DNA of 64,000 nucleotides from JBGTSJ01 sp041940305 (GTDB lineage Bacteria > Planctomycetota > Planctomycetia > Planctomycetales > Planctomycetaceae): NCBI GenBank assembly GCA_041940305.1, contig JBGTSJ010000015.1, positions 62,001 to 126,000 of the forward strand, read 5' to 3'. Below are positions 34,241-42,210 of this stretch, piece after piece (position 1 is the first letter of the stretch; every line of letters begins with the position of its first letter). The translations under genes were made by a program, and so were the position numbers. The notes under the pieces are model-generated. The model saw nothing but the letters and a program-made list of their open reading frames with translations, had not been told where the DNA came from and did no database searches.

Positions 34241-34633
34241 ATGTCCGCCGTACGTTCCATCCCGCTGATCGTGGCTCTGGCGGCCGGCCTGTTGCTGGCT
34301 CCCGCGGCCTCTGCAGCCGGTTTGGGGGGCACAATCTCGAACGGTGCTGAATCCGCCTCCTGCTGTGACGCGTGTTGTGCCATCGGTCAGCAGGATGGTT
34401 GTTGCAGCAACCGGGAAACGAAGACGGATGAGATGTCTTCCGTCCCGTGTGGCGCCTGCCCGCTCGGCGGATGTACGTGCCACTGTGGTTGCGGGACCGC
34501 GGGCCCTGTGCTGGCCTTGTCACCCGCATCGATCGACCTCGCGAGTGTCGATCTGATGGCTCGCTGCGAACTGCATCGCGACCAACTGACGGCTCGCAGC
34601 GATGAGCCGTTGCTGCCCCCTCCGATCGGCTGA
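34241..34633 (+). CDS. Small exported Cys-rich protein A
   Basis: 130 residues. A clear signal peptide (IPLIVALAAGLLLAPAASA) is followed by a Cys-rich region: SCCDACCAIG, DGCCSN, PCGACPLGGCTCHCGCG, giving 12 Cys in about 45 residues, with one His. The C-terminal third is ordinary and ends in a Pro-rich tail. The Cys pairs suggest metal binding or a disulfide-stabilised structure outside the cytoplasm. No known family recognised. It is followed 109 bases later by a second Cys-rich exported protein. Confidence 0.75.
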   Translation: MSAVRSIPLIVALAAGLLLAPAASAAGLGGTISNGAESASCCDACCAIGQQDGCCSNRETKTDEMSSVPCGACPLGGCTCHCGCGTAGPVLALSPASIDLASVDLMARCELHRDQLTARSDEPLLPPPIG

Positions 34634-34729
34634 TTCTCCCGCTGCCGTTCGTGTTCTATCGGAGTCAGGTTCCGCTCGTTGTGCGCCGTGTCGGCGCGCC
34701 GGGGCCGCTCCTCCAACTGCTATTCCTCA

Positions 34730-34734
34730 GGGAG
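34730..34734 (+). promoter_or_regulatory. Ribosome binding site that sets the start of Cys-rich protein B
   Basis: GGGAG eight bases before ATG 34743 supports this start over the longer in-frame ORF beginning at 34602. Confidence 0.7.
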
Positions 34735-34742
34735 AATCATCA

Positions 34743-35051
34743 ATGTCTCGTTTCATTCAGAGCGCTTCGCTGGCGGCCGTCGTGCTGACCCTCTTCGCCG
34801 TCGCCGGACTGTTTGCCGGCGTCGCAGCCCCGGCCTCGGGATGCTGCAGCGGCGGGGACTGCTTCGCCTGTTGCGGCGACGCCTGCGAACTCTGCTGCGG
34901 CGACAACTGCGCCGAGTGCTGTGGTGACGCATGCGAGGCCTGCTGCGGCGATGCCTGCAGCGATTGCTGCGGCGCCGACTGCTGCTCCGAAGCAGTGGCC
35001 AGCGCACCGGCCGCCTGCAATGCGGCCACCGGTTGCTGCGCGGCGAAATAG
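34743..35051 (+). CDS. Small exported Cys-repeat protein B
   Basis: 102 residues. The signal peptide (residues about 8-30, SLAAVVLTLFAVAGLFAGVAA) is followed by an eight-residue repeat of the form CxxCCGDx, occurring about five times (CFACCGDA, CELCCGDN, CAECCGDA, CEACCGDA, CSDCCGAD). In total there are 22 Cys in the last 70 residues. The regular CC-GD spacing resembles metallothionein-like or disulfide-ladder proteins, but this one is exported. A start at 34743 has a good ribosome binding site. An intrinsic terminator follows at 35086. I do not recognise a family. Confidence 0.8.
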   Translation: MSRFIQSASLAAVVLTLFAVAGLFAGVAAPASGCCSGGDCFACCGDACELCCGDNCAECCGDACEACCGDACSDCCGADCCSEAVASAPAACNAATGCCAAK

Positions 35052-35085
35052 CCTCGCGGCTCGGTATCAATTCTGAACTGCCGCC

Positions 35086-35124
35086 GGCGACCCGCAGAAG
35101 TCTCTGCGGGTCGCCGTGTCTTTT
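35086..35124 (+). terminator. Intrinsic terminator after Cys-rich protein B
   Basis: GGCGACCCGCAGA (35086-35098), loop AGTC, TCTGCGGGTCGCC (35103-35115): a perfect 13-bp stem, followed by GTGTCTTTTGT. It has the GC-rich stem plus U-rich tail of a Rho-independent terminator, 35 bases after the stop codon. Confidence 0.85.
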
Positions 35125-35166
35125 GTACCAATCAGCAGGGTTCGCATCCGAAGAGGAGACCCGTCA

Positions 35167-35200
35167 AAGTCGCCGGCACAGTCCTCTGTGCCGACCGCTG
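35167..35200 (+). repeat. 34-bp direct repeat, copy 2
   Basis: Exact copy of 33827-33860 with the same palindromic centre. The two copies bracket the pair of Cys-rich genes. Confidence 0.88.
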
Positions 35201-35376
35201 GACTGACTGCAAAGCACGGTGAACCCAGGGACCAAGTGTGCTCTCCACACAAATTCGCTCCTGCCACCGCTCACGAAACGTCCTCATCACCGGGCTTGCC
35301 ATCCTGGCATCCGGCGCACACACTCAAATCCACGGCCCGTGTGCCAATCACTGCAATCGATCCTGATACGTGCACA

Positions 35377-36324
35377 ATGTCGATCGTCACTCTCCACGAC
35401 GGCGTTTCGTCCGCCTCCATCGCTGTCGAATTCGGTTTCAACTGCTTCGCCTTCGAAACCCGCATCGGAAACGATCGAATCGAGATTCTCGATTCGCATC
35501 CCGACTTCGCTCAAACCGGCGAGCGCCCCAGCGGCAACGGCATCCCGCTGCTGTTCCCGTTTCCTAATCGCATTCGCGACGGGCGATTCTCATGGGATGG
35601 ACAGGACTACGAGATCCCGTCCGCACCCGGCAGGCCGCATCCCATTCACGGCTTCGCCCTCGATACTCCCTGGCGCGTCATCGAGCAAACCGAGTCGCAC
35701 GTCATCGGCGAGTGGCAACTGTCGCTGGACGCTCCGAACCGCCTCGGATTCTGGCCGACGGACTGCCAGATCCAGGTGAAGTACGAACTGAGCGGCCCGC
35801 AGCTTCGTTCCCGAATTCGCATTATCAACCCCGACTCCCGCCCGATGCCCTGGGGATTCGGCACGCATGCCTATTTTCGGCTGCCGCTCTCGTCCGGCAG
35901 CCGGCTGAGTGATTGCCTCATTCAAGCTCCGGCGACCGAACAATGGCTGCTTGCCGACTTGATTCCCACAGGAGAACGACGGCCCGCCCCGGCCCAGAAG
36001 CGCATCGAGGCGGGGGTTTCGCTCGGCGCAACCTCATTCGACGACGTGTACTCCGGGCTGCAGCCGGAGGCCGGCGCGCTCACCTGCGTCATGATGGATC
36101 AGCGCGCCGGCCGCGAAATCGTGCAGGTCTGCGATCCGCGCTTTCGCGAACTGGTCGTCTACACGCCCCCCGATCGCTCCGCAGTCTGCATGGAGCCATA
36201 CACCTGCGTCACGGACGCCATCAATCTGCAGGCCCAGGGCATCGATGCCGGCTGGCAGGTGCTCCCCCCCGGCGGCGTCTACGAAACCTGGATCGACATC
36301 ATCGCGCGTCCTGTTCTCGCATAG
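35377..36324 (+). CDS. Aldose 1-epimerase-like protein
   Basis: 315 residues from ATG 35377. The galactose mutarotase beta-sandwich is indicated by GIPLLFPFPNRIRDGRFSW, the catalytic-type histidines in HGFALDTPW and GFGTHAYFRLP, and the glutamate-containing CMEPYTCVTDAIN. It interconverts the alpha and beta anomers of an aldose or phosphosugar in the cytosol. The in-frame ORF extends upstream to 35116, but that part only reads through the 34-bp repeat and lacks similarity. Its 3' end overlaps the end of the convergent amidohydrolase gene by 26 bases. Confidence 0.88.
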   Translation: MSIVTLHDGVSSASIAVEFGFNCFAFETRIGNDRIEILDSHPDFAQTGERPSGNGIPLLFPFPNRIRDGRFSWDGQDYEIPSAPGRPHPIHGFALDTPWRVIEQTESHVIGEWQLSLDAPNRLGFWPTDCQIQVKYELSGPQLRSRIRIINPDSRPMPWGFGTHAYFRLPLSSGSRLSDCLIQAPATEQWLLADLIPTGERRPAPAQKRIEAGVSLGATSFDDVYSGLQPEAGALTCVMMDQRAGREIVQVCDPRFRELVVYTPPDRSAVCMEPYTCVTDAINLQAQGIDAGWQVLPPGGVYETWIDIIARPVLA

Positions 36325-37576
36325 CGGGCGATCCACTGATCCAGCACCCATCGCGCATCGTCGCGACGACGCGACTCCCGGGATGCAGCAGGCGTCGATA
36401 CGGATCGGGTTCATCAACCGCTGCCAGCTGCACCACCGTCAGATCCGCCCGATGACCGGCCGTGAGGGGTCCGACCTGATCTGATAATCCCAGCGCCTCC
36501 GCGCCGCTCAGCGTCCCGAGCCGCAGGATCAGCCCCGGGTCCACCTCGGGGCACCGCTCGCACAGGAACAGCATCTCCGCCCACAGGCTCAGGTCCGGAT
36601 TGGAACAGCGGCCGTCGGTCCCCAGCGCCACGCGCACGCCCCGTTCCAGAAGTCGCAGCCACGGATGTGGCGGATGCCCGAAGAAGGCATGCGTCCGCGG
36701 GCAGTAGACGACCGTCATTCCGGGACAGCCTGCCAGGAGTTCGATTTCCTCATCGTCGAGGTAGTTGCCGTGAATGATTAGGGCGTGTGCCAGCTCGGCC
36801 ATCGCCTGCAGATAGTCCAGCGGCCGCGTCCCTTCGGGAATGACCCCCTCGCGCCAGAAGCCCGAAGCCCGGAACGAATCCACGATCGGACCATCGCCCG
36901 ACCGGATCGCCTGCAGTTCGTCCTGCGTCTCCGCCAGATGAAACGCCAGCGGCGCTCCGCTGTCCGCCGCCATCGCCACCAGCTCGCGGAACAGTCGCGG
37001 ATGCACGCTGTACGGCGCATGCGGACTGAATCCAAATCGGACATGCGCATCGCTCGCCGACTCGACGAACTGGCGCCGGTAGTCCGCCGCGGCTTCGAGT
37101 TCCGCCTCAACGGCTGACTCATCCAGCGCGATCGATTCCCGGAACAGAACTCCCCGCGGCGTCGCCGTACCGAACACATCCGTCGACCAGCCGGGTGTGG
37201 CAATCTCACCGACCGTCGTCACTCCGGCGTCGGCACTTTCGCGCAATCCGGCCGAGACGGCGTCCGCCATCGGCCCGATTCTTGTTCGACGCCACGCCAC
37301 CACCGATCGAATCCAATCCGCGAACGGAGAAGGAGGTTCAAGCGGCTTCTCCAAGCTGCTGAACTCCAGGTGCACGTGCGCATTGACCAGTCCGGGGATG
37401 ATCGCTGCGTCACCGAAGTCATGGACGACGCGCTCTTGGGTGCGGACGCGGCGGACCTCTCTGATTTCCGCACCCTGCACCTCAACGACCCCGTTCTCAA
37501 TCGGGTCGGCATGCACCGGAAACACCCACCGAGCACGCAAAGTTCGTGGTAACGGCAGCGGGCTGCAATCGCTCAT
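36299..37576 (-). CDS. Amidohydrolase (TRZ/ATZ, deaminase-like) family protein
   Basis: 425 residues. The metal-dependent hydrolase barrel shows PGLVNAHVHLEFS (His67 and His69), a second His in FSPHAPYSVHP, FHLAETQDE, HGNYLDDEE and the Asp in LGTDGRCSNPDL. C-terminal GHRADLTVVQL is typical of the beta-sandwich. This group deaminates or dechlorinates N-heterocycles such as S-adenosylhomocysteine, guanine or aminofutalosine. Aminofutalosine deaminase (MqnF-like) is possible, but no menaquinone genes are adjacent. Its start overlaps the stop of the O-antigen ligase-like gene by four bases, so the two are translationally coupled. Confidence 0.88.
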   Translation of the reverse strand: MSDCSPLPLPRTLRARWVFPVHADPIENGVVEVQGAEIREVRRVRTQERVVHDFGDAAIIPGLVNAHVHLEFSSLEKPLEPPSPFADWIRSVVAWRRTRIGPMADAVSAGLRESADAGVTTVGEIATPGWSTDVFGTATPRGVLFRESIALDESAVEAELEAAADYRRQFVESASDAHVRFGFSPHAPYSVHPRLFRELVAMAADSGAPLAFHLAETQDELQAIRSGDGPIVDSFRASGFWREGVIPEGTRPLDYLQAMAELAHALIIHGNYLDDEEIELLAGCPGMTVVYCPRTHAFFGHPPHPWLRLLERGVRVALGTDGRCSNPDLSLWAEMLFLCERCPEVDPGLILRLGTLSGAEALGLSDQVGPLTAGHRADLTVVQLAAVDEPDPYRRLLHPGSRVVATMRDGCWISGSPAMREQDAR

Positions 37577-39921
37577 GGCGAGCCGTCCTGACCCCGATCA
37601 GGCTGAGCAATTTCCCGTAACCGACTGATCGTGGCGTCGTCCAGCAGTCGGTCGTAATGGGCGAGATCGCGATTCAGCTGATCCAGTTCGAGCGCCTGTT
37701 GCGCTTCCAGCGCTGCGTCCCGGCCGCGGCCTGCTGCCGCGTAGGCCTCCGCCAGCGTTGCTCGAATCCCGGAATGGTGCGGGTAGCCCATCGCCGCCAG
37801 CTCGGCATGGGCCACGGCTCCGGCCAGCAGCGACTCATCGCCCGTCCGCCCGTGCCGGTCCAGACTCCATTCCGCGGCCAGCCACTGCAGCTTGGGAGCA
37901 ACCGGGTCTCGTTCGATCGCCGCCTGCAATTGGCTCATCGCTTCTGCAAACAGTTCCGCCGAGTCATCGCTCTCCGGCAACGACTGCGCGTAGCTGAGTT
38001 GAGCGAGGTTATGCCACGGCTGTGGATCAAGCGGATCAACCTGGGCGGCGTCCAGGAAATAGCGGCGGGCGGAGCGGGCGTCTCCACGTTGCCGCAGTTC
38101 GGATTCGCCGGCTGCGACATACGTCCGCGCGAGCGAAACCGGGACCGCCGGAACGAGAACGCCGCCAATGGTCAGCAGGACCGCTGCCAGCATTCGGACC
38201 GCATACGGCACTCCCCTAGAGCTCGAACGAACATCTCCATGGCTCGCGGCGTCGCCTACACCCGTCGATCGTGAAGGTCCCAGTATGAACAGCAGGAGCA
38301 GCACGCAGATCACGGGCATGGCGATGCCTCCGGCGCCCAGCAGGTGCACCAGGAGCGCCACCGTGGCGGCCGTCACGGCCCCCGCCTGCGGATGCACCGC
38401 CGGAATGATCCACGATGCCAGGATCCATCCCCCGAGGAGCCAGAGTGCTTGAGTATCGGCAACCGCTTCGAGTGCCCATTGCTGGATGATGACGGCCCCC
38501 AGCGCCAGACCGCCGACCATTCCCGCGCCCGAGAAGAATCTGCCGACATCGCCTGCCTGATTCCACGACGCCGTCGTCTCCTGCGACTCATCCGAGAGCG
38601 TTCGACTCTTTCTGATTCGACGCACAAACCACCACGACAACGCGGCGAGGCCGGCCAGGCCTGCGATCCCTCCGTTCGCCCACACATCCAGCACAAAGTT
38701 GTGAGGATCGAGAATCTCCTCGCTCGATCCCGCCAGCTTGTGCCGCAGATAGTGCTGCCGGAAGTTTCCCGCCCCACCCACGCCGAAGACGGGGGCGTCG
38801 CGAATCACGCCCCACGTCCCGGTCCAGTATTCGAGTCGGTAACGCACCGACTTGGGAGATTCGGCGATCACCAGTCGATCGACGGCGCCGGACCACCACG
38901 CTGCACCGAACAGGAGAACCACAAGCAGCAGCCCCGCTCCGGTAACTCTCCATGCCTGACGAGAGATCGCCCCGGTACCGCGCAACCCCATCCCCCATGC
39001 CGCGACTCCCGCCAGCAGTCCCAGCCATGCAGTCCGGCTCTTGGTGAGCACCAGGCAGTAGCCGGACAGAATCCACCCCAGCGCGACGGCGGCGACGCGG
39101 ATTCCGCTCCGCTGGGCGGACCGCAACTGCACCGTCATCCCCGCCAGCAGCAGGATGCCCACCGCCAGCAGCCCGCCAAACGTATTCGCGAGGGCGAATC
39201 GCCCCAGTGGCTCGGTGCTGGCGAGCACCCGCTGCCGGAGCACGGCCCGCGCGACGGGGTCCGCCTCGGCGCCGATCACTCCTAGTTCGCTCCGCAGATC
39301 CCGCAGCCGGCTCAGCTCACCCGTATCCAGTCCTTCCTCCGCAGCGACCTGCTCGAGTTCCATCAGTTCCCGCAGCAGGTTGCCGTACTGCGGATACCAC
39401 ACCGCAAACTGCCACATTCCCAGCCCGCTCAAGACGACTCCTGCCACCGCGATCAGGTGATACAGTCGCCGCCAGGCCTTTCCGGTTCGCAGCCACTGAC
39501 GCAGCATCGTCACGGCGACGGCGACCCCGGTCCACTCCCACGCCATGTTCACGGCCGCCCGCTTCTGTCCTTCCGTCGCCACGACGATCAACGCCGAGAG
39601 CACATGTCCCCCTGCGAGCAGCCACACGGCCACATCCCCCCAGTCCGGGCGCAGGGCCAGCCCGGTATGCCGAAGTGACAACAGCCACCACACGGCGGCC
39701 GCCAGCAGCCACACCTGGACAACCCACAGCGTGTCCCCCAAATGGGCCGACTCCGCCGGCACAAACAACCGCACGGCGAACAGCACGAGTCCGATTGAGC
39801 CGAACAGCGCGTTGATCGTGTCGCGCACATCCGACGGCGGCACGCGGCGCTCATTTGGCGACCGCACCGCCGGTGGCCTGACAGTCGGCGTGCGGGATTT
39901 GTGGCGCATTGGCTCCGTCAA
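37573..39921 (-). CDS. O-antigen ligase/polymerase-like membrane protein with C-terminal TPRs
   Basis: 782 residues. About a dozen membrane helices occupy residues 35-580. The Wzy_C/WaaL signature is YRLEYWTGTWGVIRDAPVFG, followed by GAGNFRQHYLRHK and DPHNFVLDVWANGG. The C-terminal 150 residues carry TPR-like helices (DPLDPQPWHNLAQLSYAQS and AYAAAGRGRDAALEAQQALE). Such proteins polymerise or ligate surface polysaccharide, or O-glycosylate proteins, at the outer face of the inner membrane. It is first in a two-gene operon with the amidohydrolase. The exact substrate is unknown. The alternative start ATG 39909 is close by. Confidence 0.87.
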   Translation of the reverse strand: MTEPMRHKSRTPTVRPPAVRSPNERRVPPSDVRDTINALFGSIGLVLFAVRLFVPAESAHLGDTLWVVQVWLLAAAVWWLLSLRHTGLALRPDWGDVAVWLLAGGHVLSALIVVATEGQKRAAVNMAWEWTGVAVAVTMLRQWLRTGKAWRRLYHLIAVAGVVLSGLGMWQFAVWYPQYGNLLRELMELEQVAAEEGLDTGELSRLRDLRSELGVIGAEADPVARAVLRQRVLASTEPLGRFALANTFGGLLAVGILLLAGMTVQLRSAQRSGIRVAAVALGWILSGYCLVLTKSRTAWLGLLAGVAAWGMGLRGTGAISRQAWRVTGAGLLLVVLLFGAAWWSGAVDRLVIAESPKSVRYRLEYWTGTWGVIRDAPVFGVGGAGNFRQHYLRHKLAGSSEEILDPHNFVLDVWANGGIAGLAGLAALSWWFVRRIRKSRTLSDESQETTASWNQAGDVGRFFSGAGMVGGLALGAVIIQQWALEAVADTQALWLLGGWILASWIIPAVHPQAGAVTAATVALLVHLLGAGGIAMPVICVLLLLFILGPSRSTGVGDAASHGDVRSSSRGVPYAVRMLAAVLLTIGGVLVPAVPVSLARTYVAAGESELRQRGDARSARRYFLDAAQVDPLDPQPWHNLAQLSYAQSLPESDDSAELFAEAMSQLQAAIERDPVAPKLQWLAAEWSLDRHGRTGDESLLAGAVAHAELAAMGYPHHSGIRATLAEAYAAAGRGRDAALEAQQALELDQLNRDLAHYDRLLDDATISRLREIAQPDRGQDGSP

Positions 39922-40049
39922 TCCAGGTGCATCACGGCCGGAGCGGGGAGTTCAGGCGACCGTTCATGTCATTCTGGTATCGACTTGGGCAAAGTGCAAA
40001 GGGGGATGCGGCGACCGAAGTCAGCCGGAGGATAGGCGAGATAGTCTGC

Positions 40050-41396
40050 TTAACGGACGGCGGCCTGAATCTTCTCCATGGCCTCACGGACCAGCATCGC
40101 TGCCGCCGCTTCCTCAGGAGCCTCGGCGATCACGCGCAGGATCGGCTCCGTATTGCTGGCCCGCACCTGCACCCACCGGTCGTCCCAGTCGAGCCGCAGG
40201 CCGTCCCCTTCAGTCAGTTGCGCATCCGGCCAGGCTGATCGCAATGCCTCACACGCAACTCCCACCCGCTCGCGCGGACAGCCGAGTTTGTCTTTCACGA
40301 TCGCGTACGCCGGCAGGGAATCGGCCCATTCTGCGAGTGTGCCTCCACGCTCGACAAGGCCGGCCAATACGTAGGCGATCGAGACGAAGCTGTCACGGAC
40401 GTAGCCGACCCGCGGCTCGATCACGCCCCCGTTTCCTTCTCCTCCCAGCACGGCCCGTTCTGCCTTCATCTTACTCACGACGTGCGCCTCGCCGACATAA
40501 CTGCGATGGAACGTGCAGCCGTGGCGAGCGGCGATGTCGGCATTGACGCGGCTGCTGCTGCCGTTGACGACAAACGCTCCGGGCCGCCGCGCCAGCACAT
40601 GGTCGGCGCACAACGCAAGCGTGAGTTCCTCGCCGATGTAGCGCCCCGCGTTGTCCACGATGGCCAGCCGATCGGCGTCCGGGTCCTGCGCGAATCCGGC
40701 ATCCGCGCCGTGCTCCTTCACTGCCCCCGCCAGCCCGGTCAGGTTCTCCTTGACCGGCTCCGGCGTGTGCTCGAACGCACCATCGGCCGTGCCCCCGAGC
40801 ACGATCGCTTCGCAACCCAGCAGCTCCAGCAGTCGCGGAGTAGCCGCGGCGCCCGAACCGCGGTTGCAGTCGAGGACCACCTTGAACCGCCGCCGCCGGA
40901 TCGCCTCCACGTCGACCAGTTGCCGCACGCGCTCGATGTGCGGACCCGCGGGATCCGCGATCGTCTCCACGCGTCCGATCCCGTCAAAACGGCGGTAGCC
41001 CAGCGATCCCGAGTCCATCCGCTCTATCAGCTGCTGCCCCAGCGCTGCATCGAACACCGAACCCGCCACCGAGAACGGCTTCAACCCGTTCCATTCCGGC
41101 GGATTGTGGCTGGCCGTGATCTGCAGTCCCCCCGCCGCCCCGTGATGGCTCACCAGCACGCCGCACGTCGGCGTCGTCGCGATGTCGGCGTCCAGCACCC
41201 GGCAACCCGTCGCCAGCAGACCCGACAGCACCGCATGCTTCATCAGCAGCCCCGTCGCCCGCCCGTCCCGCGACAGGACCACGTCCCCCCCGTCGCACAT
41301 CGACCCGAACGCCGCCGCGAATCGCGTGACATACTCAGGATCGAGCCCGTCGCCGATCACGCCGCGCAGGCCGGAGATGGAAAGGATCCGTGGCAT
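40050..41396 (-). CDS. glmM: Phosphoglucosamine mutase/phosphohexomutase
   Basis: 448 residues. GLRGVIGDGL at the N-terminus, the catalytic phosphoserine loop TASHNP (Ser96), the metal-binding DPDADRLAI and the sugar-binding GGEGNGGVI and C-terminal RASNTEPILRVIAEA are all present. The family moves phosphate on hexoses; the length and motifs fit phosphoglucosamine mutase (GlcN-6-P to GlcN-1-P for cell wall precursors). Discrimination from phosphoglucomutase or phosphomannomutase by eye is not certain. The metal loop reads DPDAD where DGDAD is usual. A monocistronic-looking gene on the minus strand. Confidence 0.88.
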   Translation of the reverse strand: MPRILSISGLRGVIGDGLDPEYVTRFAAAFGSMCDGGDVVLSRDGRATGLLMKHAVLSGLLATGCRVLDADIATTPTCGVLVSHHGAAGGLQITASHNPPEWNGLKPFSVAGSVFDAALGQQLIERMDSGSLGYRRFDGIGRVETIADPAGPHIERVRQLVDVEAIRRRRFKVVLDCNRGSGAAATPRLLELLGCEAIVLGGTADGAFEHTPEPVKENLTGLAGAVKEHGADAGFAQDPDADRLAIVDNAGRYIGEELTLALCADHVLARRPGAFVVNGSSSRVNADIAARHGCTFHRSYVGEAHVVSKMKAERAVLGGEGNGGVIEPRVGYVRDSFVSIAYVLAGLVERGGTLAEWADSLPAYAIVKDKLGCPRERVGVACEALRSAWPDAQLTEGDGLRLDWDDRWVQVRASNTEPILRVIAEAPEEAAAAMLVREAMEKIQAAVR

Positions 41397-41464
41397 GATT
41401 CATCCACAAGTAGTCGCCACCCGACGGGCGGCGCTGAGTTTAAAATCCAACCGGCAAACGCCGC

Positions 41465-41884
41465 TCAGTCGGGCAGGAGCACCAGAGCCTCGTTCGTGGA
41501 CATGCGGAACACGCCAAAATGCCGCCGGTCGAGGGTGAAGACATGCCGAATCCCCTCCCGCTCGGCCAGATGCATCAGACACGCGTCGGCGAAATCAAAC
41601 TCCTGGTCGTGAAAGCGACCAAGAACTCTACGAATGCCATCGACGTCCCGTTCGTCCATTGGCAGTATTCGGAATACGCCGTCATCCAGTCGATCGAGCA
41701 GCGATGTGACTGCGTCTCGCGAATGTCTCAGCAGGTAGGCCGCCTCTGTGACGACGGGCCAGCATGTCCACGAACCGGCCGCCAGTTGATCAGCCTGCAA
41801 CCGGGATTTCGAATGATGCGGATCGCGATCGGACAGCAGCGCCACCAGCGGACCTGTATCCACCAGCACAGGCGTACTAATCAC
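41465..41884 (-). CDS. PIN-domain ribonuclease toxin (VapC-like)
   Basis: 139 residues. The PIN-fold acidic residues are visible: VLVDTGPLVALL (Asp9), VVTEAAYLLR (Glu), and DFADACLMHLAE with the C-terminal Asp residues. DRRHFGVFRM is the last strand. VapC toxins are Mg-dependent RNases neutralised by the cognate antitoxin. The start overlaps the upstream small gene by eight bases, typical of a toxin-antitoxin operon. Confidence 0.85.
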   Translation of the reverse strand: MISTPVLVDTGPLVALLSDRDPHHSKSRLQADQLAAGSWTCWPVVTEAAYLLRHSRDAVTSLLDRLDDGVFRILPMDERDVDGIRRVLGRFHDQEFDFADACLMHLAEREGIRHVFTLDRRHFGVFRMSTNEALVLLPD

Positions 41885-42146
41885 AACCGAAACCTTCCAT
41901 GTACTTCGGATTCGTGCTCAGGTCAGGCGGTGCGTCCTTGATCATGCCGATCATGCCGGCATCGTTCAGCGCCTCGTAAAGTGTCCTTGGACGATGCCCG
42001 TTGCCATTCTGAGAGGATGCGGTTGGAGCTCGATAATGCCGCAGCGCATCCTCCAGCACCTCCGGCCACGGACGCCCCGCCCGCTCCGCGGTCTCCGCGA
42101 TCTGCTGCTTCTGTTCCAGGTTGAGTTCGATCGATTCCGCATTCAT
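41877..42146 (-). CDS. Putative antitoxin of the PIN toxin
   Basis: 89 residues from ATG 42146. The N-terminal MNAESIELNLEQKQQIAETAERAGRP... region resembles a ribbon-helix-helix or CopG-like DNA-binding segment, and the C-terminus (PRTLYEALNDAGMIGMIKDAPPD) is the type that wraps the toxin. It lies upstream of the VapC-like gene with an 8-bp overlap. The longer ORF to 42224 was not used, because residues before MNAES resemble no known family and run towards nadB. Confidence 0.75.
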   Translation of the reverse strand: MNAESIELNLEQKQQIAETAERAGRPWPEVLEDALRHYRAPTASSQNGNGHRPRTLYEALNDAGMIGMIKDAPPDLSTNPKYMEGFGCD

Positions 42147-42210
42147 CACGCACCTCGCATACCTGGCTGCCAGTATTCTACCCGTCGCCACCCCCACCCC
42201 GGTAGACGAA

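Larger units (their letters stand above)
35052..35376. other. Spacer with terminator and 34-bp repeat
   Basis: 325 bp between Cys-rich protein B and the aldose 1-epimerase gene. It holds an intrinsic terminator (35086-35124) and the second 34-bp repeat (35167-35200). The frame upstream of the epimerase is open but lacks similarity to the family. Confidence 0.6.

Noticed and set aside
35116..35376. N-terminal extension of the aldose 1-epimerase ORF
   Set aside because: It translates the 34-bp repeat and spacer, has no similarity to the family, and a suitable ATG exists at 35377.
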